A stretch of DNA of 64,000 nucleotides from Hyphomicrobiales bacterium. Its GTDB lineage: Bacteria > Pseudomonadota > Alphaproteobacteria > Rhizobiales > Beijerinckiaceae. Positions 46,104 through 53,291 of this stretch are shown here, one piece after another. The position numbers and the translations under genes were made by a program. The notes under the pieces are model-generated. The model saw nothing but the letters and a program-made list of their open reading frames with translations, did no database searches and had not been told where the DNA came from. The first letter of the stretch is position 1. Each line of letters begins with the position of its first letter. The stretch spans positions 2,148,001 to 2,212,000 of the forward strand of contig CAKNFP010000001.1 in NCBI GenBank assembly GCA_930633525.1, read 5' to 3'.

Positions 46104-47105
46104 CTAGCTACAGTTTGTTACCTGGTTGGAGCAGATGCCGCGCCACCAGCCGCGTTGACCGTCCCGGCTGGTCGTCAATGCCCAATTCGCCGAACAGGCA
46201 TGGAGCCTCATCAAGGTGCCGTCGATCGACAGATTGCCATTTGCATCAGCGGCATTCTCGCCAGGCTGGAAGGCCAGCGCATCGACATTCGGATATTGAA
46301 GCAGGCGCGGCACCGGCATCTGCGTGTTGCTGTAGGCGCCGGTGACCTCGGTCACCCGAACCCATCCGGACCCGGAGTAGGTTTTCGGATGGTCCGGTGG
46401 CGGGTCATCACCGTAGAGCGAGCCGGGCGGCGTCGCCTTGCGGATGCGGAACCAGCCGTCCTTGTAACCGGTGATGTCGAATGCGGCCCGCCATCCATCG
46501 ATGGCAGATGCGTCGTTATCGTCCGATACATAGGGGCGCGGGAGACGCCCGACGATGGGCGCGTCGTCGGAGGGCCGTCTTCGAACCGCCGTTCCGGCGC
46601 TGCCTTCGCCCAGCGCCCATCCCCTGATCCGGCAAACCATGACGCCGCTCCTGCCCTCTGCCTGCGCCGCGGCATAGAGCTCGGATCCCGGCCCCACCTG
46701 CTCGATATCGCTTGTGTCGCGATCCTCAGGCGAGGCGGTGTAGATACGAACCTCCGAGACCACCCGACGGTGATCCGTCGTCTTCAGCGCGACTTCGACC
46801 GTCTGGCCGAAATCGAAAGCGTTTCCGGGCGTCCAGGGCGTATCGGCGCCTTTCGGAAACGCGGCAAAGAAAGCCTTCCCAGCCGCTTCATCGATCCGGT
46901 ACAGCCGGCCGAGGACCCAAGCGGATGGAAGCGCCCGGGCGGCCGCTTCACGCCATTCGGGATTCGTCGCGTCCGCCACGGCCAGAACCTGCGCCGAAGT
47001 CCTGGCCCCGCCCGTGCGCTCCTGCGTGGACGCCAATCCGGCGAGACCGGCGAAGGGCAGCGCCAGCACGGCCGCCATCGCCAAACGGAGCCGATGCGGC
47101 GCCAT
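46104..47105 (-). CDS. Exported protein with SH3-like segment, unknown function
   Basis: 333 residues with a signal peptide (LRLAMAAVLALPFAGLAGLA). The centre contains SH3b-like pieces (GTAVRRRPSDDAPIVGRLPR, YKDGWFRIRKAT, GSGWVRVTEVTGAY), a domain often binding cell wall. The C-terminus is rich in Asn/Gly and has paired Cys residues (HACSANW, GICSNQVTNCS). Its ATG overlaps the stop of the preceding gene (TAATG at 47103-47107), showing co-translation. No enzymatic motif. Confidence 0.7.
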   Translation of the reverse strand: MAPHRLRLAMAAVLALPFAGLAGLASTQERTGGARTSAQVLAVADATNPEWREAAARALPSAWVLGRLYRIDEAAGKAFFAAFPKGADTPWTPGNAFDFGQTVEVALKTTDHRRVVSEVRIYTASPEDRDTSDIEQVGPGSELYAAAQAEGRSGVMVCRIRGWALGEGSAGTAVRRRPSDDAPIVGRLPRPYVSDDNDASAIDGWRAAFDITGYKDGWFRIRKATPPGSLYGDDPPPDHPKTYSGSGWVRVTEVTGAYSNTQMPVPRLLQYPNVDALAFQPGENAADANGNLSIDGTLMRLHACSANWALTTSRDGQRGWWRGICSNQVTNCS

Positions 47106-47464
47106 TATTCCACCGGGACCACGCGAAGCGGCGTCCGATAGGGCTCGACACGCAGATTACCCTGGGCCTGCACGCTGATCTTCGCGAACGGCGCCTGTTC
47201 AAGCTCGCCATCCTTGGCTTTGCGAACCGCATAGCGCCAGACCGTGATCGCGCCGCGCTCCCGAAGCGCCTTGCCGATCGCCGTAGCGTCGTTACCGAGC
47301 GAGGCGTCTTCCTTCGTCAGCGCGGCGACGATCTCGTCCTTCTCGCTGACGAAGGTGAAGAGCCTAGCGCCCTGCTCGGCGGAGAGCGCGGGGTTGAGGG
47401 TGGCCGTGATAACTCCCGCGAGGACGGCGACGGCGACGACGCGGCGGTTGATGGGGGTGGGCAT
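47105..47464 (-). CDS. Small exported protein, unknown function
   Basis: 119 residues from the ATG at 47464, preceded by AAAGGATCGCCA; the longer start at 47479 would lie inside the ribosome-binding site. Signal peptide RRVVAVAVLAGVITATLNPA. The mature domain (FTFVSEKDEIVAALTKEDAS, GKALRERGAITVWRYAV) looks alpha/beta and small. It overlaps the SH3-like gene, so the two products probably act together. Not recognised. Confidence 0.7.
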   Translation of the reverse strand: MPTPINRRVVAVAVLAGVITATLNPALSAEQGARLFTFVSEKDEIVAALTKEDASLGNDATAIGKALRERGAITVWRYAVRKAKDGELEQAPFAKISVQAQGNLRVEPYRTPLRVVPVE

Positions 47465-47551
47465 TGGCGATCCTTTCAAGGCTGATCCGCCTGCACTCTG
47501 CCCGTGTTCCGTTTCGCGCGCTTTTCACCCATGTGTCATGAATGTTCAAAC

Positions 47552-47609
47552 ATGACCGAACTACTTGGCCATGACCGAACTACTTTGGCCATGACCGGAC
47601 TACTTGGCC
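47552..47609. repeat. Three tandem 19-20-bp repeats spanning a stop codon
   Basis: ATGACCGAACTACTTGGCC (47552-47570), ATGACCGAACTACTTTGGCC (47571-47590) and ATGACCGGACTACTTGGCC (47591-47609). The third copy contains the TAG stop of the following minus-strand gene (47600-47602), so the end of that gene, stop included, has been duplicated twice downstream. The copies are nearly identical, which points to recent expansion. Confidence 0.9.
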
Positions 47610-49387
47610 TCGGCGTCGATCCTCACCCTCTGCAGGAGAGCCGGGTAGGTGTTCACAATGTCCGACAGATCAGCCATGTCGAGCCCGATCCCATGCGCTT
47701 GGATTGTCACGTCGAGGTTTTTTCTCGAACCGCTGGCGAGCGCCCCCACGGCGTCGGCCATTGCCGTTACGGATGGTGACGCGGCGAGCGCGCCGCTCAC
47801 CATGGCCTTGGCCTTCTCCGCGAGGACTTCCCTGGCCGTGGCGGGGTCTCCGCCCTGAAGCCGCGTGACATAGCGAGCGACCAGATCGCCAAGGCCCGAA
47901 TCAATGACCGCAATGGTTACGAACTTGACCGCAAGATCCGAAACCGCCGAGCGCGCTTCATGGGTATCCGCAGAGAACAAGGCCTTGCCCACGTTTGCGA
48001 TCTCGCCGCCGAGGAATATGCCCCCGAGTTCCCGCCCTGTAAGCGACAGCTCACGGATACTGATCGTTTCGTCGCTCTCGTTCCACATCGCGGCAACGCG
48101 CATCGTGCCGTTGAAGCGTGTCAGGCCCGCCGCCCGCAAAGCAGCGGCTCCTGGCCCCGTAACGGTTTCCGGCAGATCAAACTTGATACCGATGCTATCA
48201 ACGTCGATCGAAGTGGGAATGGCGTTGCGATAATTCCCAAGCTTGGCATCGAAGCTCAAAATCTCCAGCCTCTGCCGGTTCCCCGGATCGCTGGAAAGCG
48301 GGAGGGAGAACAACGCATCCTCGAATGAAAAGCCCTCGACGGCAGGGATCAGCGCGCGGAAGTTCGCGACCAGCCAATCGGTTTTGATCTCCGCGGGTGC
48401 GTCCTTCAACACGGTGATGAAACGTGTCAGATCGGTCGGCTTCAGGATGACCTCGCGGATGGAGGCCACCGGCTCACCGGCGAGCCTGACCGAAAGGCCT
48501 TCCATGGCGACTGTGGGGTCGACGCCACCATGCATGGCCCCCAGCGTCACTCCCTTGATATCGATGGCCGTCTCGGGCACGCCGGCAATCCTGGCCTCGC
48601 AGTGGTAGTCCTGAAGATGCGCATCATCCGCCTCGAAACCATTGAGAAGGCTCCGGTAGGCGGGCAGGAGCCACCCAAGCGTCCCGGTGCCCGCTGCGTT
48701 CTGTGCCTTCCCAGTTTCGGATATCGGCGCGGCTGAAGCGAGTAATGATGAACTAGGCCGAACCCTTATCGCGCCCATTACGATCGCGCCGATCGTGCAG
48801 CTGACGCCCCGCGACGTGATGGTGCCGCTGGCAGCCGTCGTTTTCGCTGCGATATCCTGAATTCGGGTCGCATCGCCCTGCCCGGTCCCGCCGTAGAGCG
48901 CCAGCAAGGCCTCGATATCGACATCGCGGATCGCGACATTCTCGAGTTTGGCGCCCCCTGCCTGCGTTGCCCAGCCGATACGTCCGATTGTGACATTGCC
49001 AGCGCGCCCAGCCCGGACATCCTCCAGCGCAATACTAGTCAGGCTGAGCCCCATTGAGCCGCCCTGCCCTTTCCCATCGCCAGGAGCCGCGAACGTTACG
49101 CTTATCTGGGGGATTGAAATGCGCTTCGCATGGATCGCCGTGATTGCGCGAGCGCCGCGCGCGCCGCTGTTCAGCATGGCTTTCAGCCGCTCCCCCGACA
49201 GATTGATGCCGGGCAGCGCGATCGTCGGAAGCGACAGCGAAGAGGGGAAGCCATCTGGGGTGGGATTGACTTGCGCGGTCGTCGGCCGCTGTTGGGCATC
49301 AGCCCTGCCGGAAACGAGCGTGGCCTGAGCGGCGCTGATTGCCGCCAGCGCGATGACGACGCCACGCAACGCCCTGCGTATTCCCAT
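47600..49387 (-). CDS. Large exported beta-repeat protein, unknown function
   Basis: 595 residues from the ATG at 49387 (AGAAAGGGAAG upstream). Signal peptide GVVIALAAISAAQATLVSG. The rest is built of recurring segments in which short beta strands alternate with Asp/Ile-rich turns (IGRIGWATQAGGAKLENVAI; VTLGAMHGGVDPTVAMEGLS; FDAKLGNYRNAIPTSIDVD), reminiscent of AsmA/DUF-type lipid-transfer or scaffold proteins, though I cannot assign a family. It is the first of four minus-strand exported-protein genes, but 135 bp and a tandem repeat separate it from the next. Confidence 0.7.
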   Translation of the reverse strand: MGIRRALRGVVIALAAISAAQATLVSGRADAQQRPTTAQVNPTPDGFPSSLSLPTIALPGINLSGERLKAMLNSGARGARAITAIHAKRISIPQISVTFAAPGDGKGQGGSMGLSLTSIALEDVRAGRAGNVTIGRIGWATQAGGAKLENVAIRDVDIEALLALYGGTGQGDATRIQDIAAKTTAASGTITSRGVSCTIGAIVMGAIRVRPSSSLLASAAPISETGKAQNAAGTGTLGWLLPAYRSLLNGFEADDAHLQDYHCEARIAGVPETAIDIKGVTLGAMHGGVDPTVAMEGLSVRLAGEPVASIREVILKPTDLTRFITVLKDAPAEIKTDWLVANFRALIPAVEGFSFEDALFSLPLSSDPGNRQRLEILSFDAKLGNYRNAIPTSIDVDSIGIKFDLPETVTGPGAAALRAAGLTRFNGTMRVAAMWNESDETISIRELSLTGRELGGIFLGGEIANVGKALFSADTHEARSAVSDLAVKFVTIAVIDSGLGDLVARYVTRLQGGDPATAREVLAEKAKAMVSGALAASPSVTAMADAVGALASGSRKNLDVTIQAHGIGLDMADLSDIVNTYPALLQRVRIDAEAK

Positions 49388-49743
49388 GACGCTTCCCTTT
49401 CTCAAGCGGACACGCCGTTAGAAGGCAAGATCATATATTCGCAGATATGGCTCCGAAGAGAGAGAAAGACAGAGGACGTACGCGCTGCAACCGAGCGGTC
49501 TCGACGGTCGCCTCTGGTACAACACGGCATTAAGCCTTTTGATGCCGGCGCCACCGTCCGGGGGTAGTTCACCACTATGCATACCCGGTCTTGAAGGGCC
49601 CAACCCGTGGGATGGCCGACAGGTCGGCCATCCCTGGACGAACTCGACATGAGGAGGAGGAGGTGACCGTCCGGCAAAACTTGCCGCCACGATGGCGGCG
49701 ATAGCGGCTCGTTCGGAAAGGAGGTTCCCGTCGCTCCAACGCG
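49388..49743. other. Non-coding spacer with a GC-rich palindrome
   Basis: No gene supported. GGATGGCCGAC (49610-49620) is followed two bases later by its complement GTCGGCCATCC (49623-49633), a strong hairpin 110 bp downstream of the deacetylase-like gene (minus). It has no T tract but could end or stabilise that transcript. Confidence 0.5.
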
Positions 49744-50709
49744 TCAACGCACGCTATCAAAGACAGCACGGGTTTCGGTGAGCCAGACTCCGTCTAGTTT
49801 CTTGACCGTCTCCAGTACCCGCCGCATCGCGGCAGCACCGGACGGCGTGCCGACCACAAATGGATGGATGCCGATCGCAACCACGGTGGCTTCGCGCTCA
49901 GGGTCGGCGCGCGCCTCACGTGCGAGCTCGGAGATATAGTCGATCCAAAGCTTCTCGAGACCCACGGGCTCCATGCCTCGGGTCAGATAATGGCCCATGT
50001 CGACCGTGACAGCCGGATAGGGAATTTGCAGCAAAGGATCTGAAGGCGTCGTCAACCGGGTGAGGATATCGGAATCCATGCCGTCCAGCGTGTAGCGGAT
50101 GCCTTCTGCCGCGCTCGCCGAGAACGTATCGGCATTCGGATAGACGCTGGGGCTCGACCAGCCGATCGGCCGCTCCCCGGTGTCATGCGCGATCAGATCC
50201 AGGGTCTGCCTGATATAGGCCTGCTGCGCCGGTATCCCCTCGTTCAACGGAAGCAATTGCGTCGTGTTGTTCATGCCGTGGCCGAGGATCGGCGCGTCGG
50301 GGACATTGGCGCGCAGCTCCCGCCAGGCCTCGGGATAGCTTGAAGGGAAGAGCGCGTTCAGCGCGAGGGTCAGCGGCACCTTCTGCTCCGCGAATAGCCG
50401 GCCAACCCGGGGCAGTCCCCATTCGATGGCATATTGCCGGAAGGCGCCGTTCACGGCGTCCGGATTTCGCGAGGTCATGTCGGCGCGCAGGCTCGGGCCA
50501 TTTCCGGGCCCCCACACTTCGACATAGAGGACGAAGATCACAGCGACCTTCTTGCCGTTTGGCCAGGCTTTGACATGAACCGCCTCACGCGGCAGGTCGG
50601 TCAGCCAGTCGCGGCTCGCCTGCGCAAACGCGTCTGCCCCGGTAACAAACATCAAAGCCGTGGCCGCAAGCGCAGCCAGGCATTGGCGACGAGAGCGTCT
50701 CCCAGACAT
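49744..50709 (-). CDS. Exported polysaccharide deacetylase-like protein
   Basis: 321 residues. A long hydrophobic signal with arginines (RRSRRQCLAALAATALMFV) precedes a fold resembling polysaccharide deacetylases of the PuuE/allantoinase type: VAVIFVLYVEVW at the first strand, AWRELRANVPDAPILGHGMN, and a late IGIHPFVVGTPSGAAAMRRVL. In classical members the first strand carries Asp residues that bind zinc (TFDDG); here VLYVEVW has only a Glu, so metal binding may differ. Strong ribosome-binding site GGAGGAAGG. It is last in a same-strand series behind the molybdenum-hydroxylase genes. Confidence 0.75.
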   Translation of the reverse strand: MSGRRSRRQCLAALAATALMFVTGADAFAQASRDWLTDLPREAVHVKAWPNGKKVAVIFVLYVEVWGPGNGPSLRADMTSRNPDAVNGAFRQYAIEWGLPRVGRLFAEQKVPLTLALNALFPSSYPEAWRELRANVPDAPILGHGMNNTTQLLPLNEGIPAQQAYIRQTLDLIAHDTGERPIGWSSPSVYPNADTFSASAAEGIRYTLDGMDSDILTRLTTPSDPLLQIPYPAVTVDMGHYLTRGMEPVGLEKLWIDYISELAREARADPEREATVVAIGIHPFVVGTPSGAAAMRRVLETVKKLDGVWLTETRAVFDSVR

Positions 50710-50885
50710 GCGCCTTCCTCCCGCGCTGGGGCCTTCCAGCGTCTGTGCGAACGCGCCGGCATGCCCGGTCGCGAACTGGGCGCAGGCCCCCTGTCCATTG
50801 ACGCGCCCCTCCTTTCCAGGCGCGCCTGTTCACGAGTGACAGGCGCGGCGGGACGCGAGGCGTCAGCTGGACGGCCGAATGCCGC

Positions 50886-51995
50886 TCAGGGCAGATCCGC
50901 CAAGGAGGCAGGACCAGGGCCGGGTGTGATCAGCGTCGGCCATTGATTGGACCCGAAAGGCACCTTGGGCGGCAGGTGGGTCGTGATGCCCCGCGCCTTG
51001 GTTTCCGCGACAATACTGTCACGGGCATCACCTCCCATGAGCTCATAGTCCATCAGATAGCGGCTGCCGAAGAAGGTTTCACCCACCGTCCGGTCCGCGA
51101 TGATGCGCGTCAACGACTCGAGCATGTCCTGCGGCGTCGAGGTGAAGGAAACGGTCTCGATCAGGATCAGCCGTGAGTTGATGTCCTCCGGCGAGAAGAA
51201 CTGGGCGAGCACGCTGTACAGCACGTTGTTCTGCCGCGCGACATAGATCGTGTTGCTGGCGGCATAGACCTTGCTCCAGTCGTCGCCGAGCTCTTTCTTC
51301 CAGTCCGCCAGCACACCCATCCAGTGCTTCACCTGCGTGTCGGCTGCCCAGCGTATGTTGAGCTTCAGGCGGTTTTTCTGGTTCGCTGCGAAAGTCTGCA
51401 CCTCCGCGAAGCTGACAACCTTGCCATCCGCCACCTTGTCGATGAAGGCGATATTTTCCGCGATCAGTTCGCGATTATTGGCACGCCATTCCTCGGGCAT
51501 GCTGGTCTTGTCGAGGCTGTCCAGAGCCGCTTTCAGCCGCACCCGATAGGCGAGAAGCGAAGGCTGGAAGGAACCGTCATTCTGCTTGCCGATATGGGGC
51601 CCTGCGACGACACCGAGTGCCATAACGCTGTGACCGATCGACTTCAGAAGCTGGTAAACATCGGGTACCTGTGGCGCCTCAAGAGGTGGCTTGCCCGGCC
51701 GATAGAGGATGAAGCGGCCGCCAGCGCCAGAGAATAACCCGAGGATGACCGGGTGTTGCGACAGAATGCTGGCCTGCACGAGCTTGCTGGCGTCGCCATA
51801 GAGCTGGAACATGCCGTTGTTGAGCGCGATGACGTTCTGCTTGGCGGTCTCGGCCGCGTCGGGGACCTTGGCGCCCACGATCACGTCCATATAGCCGGGG
51901 ATGCCCGATTGGCTTTGTGCCCAGGCGGATCCCATCCCGACGCTGCACAGCACCGCCGAAAGCATGGCACAGCGTAAAGTCTTCACGTAAGTCAT
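50886..51995 (-). CDS. Exported protein of unknown function linked to Mo-hydroxylase genes
   Basis: 369 residues from the ATG at 51995 (GGGGAAA upstream); the open frame runs further but without a signal. Signal peptide TLRCAMLSAVLCSVGMGSAWA. The mature protein (YMDVIVGAKVPDAAETAKQN, ALNNGMFQLYGDASKLVQA, YRPGKPPLEAP) is mainly helical and has a late aromatic-rich part (GETFFGSRYLMDYELMGGDA). No recognised family or cofactor motif. Position 109 bp after the dihaem cytochrome gene on the same strand suggests a role in the same periplasmic process. Confidence 0.7.
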   Translation of the reverse strand: MTYVKTLRCAMLSAVLCSVGMGSAWAQSQSGIPGYMDVIVGAKVPDAAETAKQNVIALNNGMFQLYGDASKLVQASILSQHPVILGLFSGAGGRFILYRPGKPPLEAPQVPDVYQLLKSIGHSVMALGVVAGPHIGKQNDGSFQPSLLAYRVRLKAALDSLDKTSMPEEWRANNRELIAENIAFIDKVADGKVVSFAEVQTFAANQKNRLKLNIRWAADTQVKHWMGVLADWKKELGDDWSKVYAASNTIYVARQNNVLYSVLAQFFSPEDINSRLILIETVSFTSTPQDMLESLTRIIADRTVGETFFGSRYLMDYELMGGDARDSIVAETKARGITTHLPPKVPFGSNQWPTLITPGPGPASLADLP

Positions 51996-52104
51996 CGACG
52001 TTTCCCCAGCGCTAGATCGCGAGAAGCTGTTTAGCTTTCGAAGAAAATTATCCAGTAGAATAAAATGCCCTGAAGCATCCGGCGCATTCCGGTCGCGATC
52101 CCGG

Positions 52105-52725
52105 CTATGGACAGGCGGCCCCACTTTTGACCCAGGCCTCGACGAGGGCCTTTGCTTCCTTCTGTGTGCCTGGAGCGGGCGTGCGCCCGACGCCCGGTGA
52201 CCACGCCCAGCCGACAAGGCCGTCGTCGCCGATGTGATGCACGATGTCGGGGAGCGACATGCCGCCATTGCGCGCGGGATCCTTCATCTGCACGCAGATT
52301 TCCCCGAGTGTCTTGCCCTCCCAGACCATCTCGACCGGAGCCATCGCCCAGGGGTCGTGGCCAGGCATGCGGGCCGGATCGAAATTGTCCTTCTGGTGGC
52401 AGGTCGCGCAGCGCATCGCCGGCAGTCCCATGCCGTCGGCGCCACGGAACACCGGCGGCTGGTGCGGACGCTGGTTGTCCCCCTGTCGCGGACGATCGCC
52501 GGCGGAATGGCAATTCATGCAGCGCGGGCTCATGATCACCTTGCCGATCTCGCCGAACAGCGCCACGGAGCGCGCGCGCTCGTCAGCGATGCTCGCGAAG
52601 CTCTCCGGCGGTGCGAGCGTGTTCGCGGGCGCGCCGCGCACCGAATGGGCCGCGACGAAACCAGCGGCCAGGCTCACCGCCACGGTGGCCAGAACATGGA
52701 CCGAGAAGCGCGAGATCGAGATCAT
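52105..52725 (-). CDS. Dihaem c-type cytochrome
   Basis: 206 residues with a signal peptide or N-terminal anchor (VLATVAVSLAAGFVAA). Two covalent haem sites: CMNCH (Cys69-His73) and CATCH (Cys106-His110); Met104 in LPAMRCATCH is close by. Placed after, and overlapping by four bases with, the [2Fe-2S] subunit gene, it should accept electrons from the molybdenum hydroxylase in the periplasm and pass them to the respiratory chain. Cytochromes in this role are known for periplasmic aldehyde and isoquinoline oxidoreductases. Confidence 0.88.
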   Translation of the reverse strand: MISISRFSVHVLATVAVSLAAGFVAAHSVRGAPANTLAPPESFASIADERARSVALFGEIGKVIMSPRCMNCHSAGDRPRQGDNQRPHQPPVFRGADGMGLPAMRCATCHQKDNFDPARMPGHDPWAMAPVEMVWEGKTLGEICVQMKDPARNGGMSLPDIVHHIGDDGLVGWAWSPGVGRTPAPGTQKEAKALVEAWVKSGAACP

Positions 52726-53291
52726 CGCCGATCGCCCTTGAGAGGAGGTTCCGACCCGCCGGCGGCGCTGGTCTCGGCCCGGAGGTAGCGGGCCGGTTCG
52801 GCGAGGATCACGTCACGGACGGCCTGGTGGTAGCGCACATAGCCGGTACAGCGGCACAAATGCCCGTCGAGCGCCTCGAGGATGGTCTGCTCGAGTTCGG
52901 CGCGTGGGATGGGGGTGGCCGCGAGGCGCTCCAGCAGCACCTGCCCTTCATTGAGAAAGCCGGCGGTGCAGTAGCCGCACTGGAAAGAGAAATGCTCGAT
53001 GAAGGCGGTCTGCAGCGGCGTGAGCTTGCTGCCGGCCGCGTGGCCTTCCACCGTGCGGATACGCCTGCCGTTGAAATTGACCGCCGGCACGACGCAGGTC
53101 GGATTGGTGTGGCTTGTACCGTCCGGCTCGTCGACGATGACGACGCAGCTCAGGCATTGGGCGGCGCCGCAGCCGAACTTGGTGCCCGTCATGCCGAGCA
53201 CCTCGCGCAGGAAGTCGTTCATCGACAGGTCGTCGCGAACCTCGATTGGACCGTGCGCACGGCCATTGATCGTCAGGGAAAGGGCGGTCAC
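52722..53291 (-). CDS. [2Fe-2S] subunit of xanthine-oxidase-family hydroxylase
   Basis: 189 residues from a GTG at 53291 that overlaps the stop of the large subunit gene (GTGA). Two clusters are evident. The plant-type one uses Cys41, Cys46, Cys49 and probably Cys66 (FGCGAAQCLSCVV, TNPTCVV); the alpha-helical one uses Cys105, Cys108, Cys146 and Cys148 (QCGYCTAGF, HLCRCTGY). It relays electrons from the molybdenum centre to the cytochrome. The gap between Cys49 and Cys66 is longer than the usual 11, owing to an EPDGTSHTNPT insertion. IorA-like. Confidence 0.93.
   Translation of the reverse strand: MTALSLTINGRAHGPIEVRDDLSMNDFLREVLGMTGTKFGCGAAQCLSCVVIVDEPDGTSHTNPTCVVPAVNFNGRRIRTVEGHAAGSKLTPLQTAFIEHFSFQCGYCTAGFLNEGQVLLERLAATPIPRAELEQTILEALDGHLCRCTGYVRYHQAVRDVILAEPARYLRAETSAAGGSEPPLKGDRR

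Noticed and set aside
47552..47609. CRISPR array
   Set aside because: Only three head-to-tail units with no spacers.
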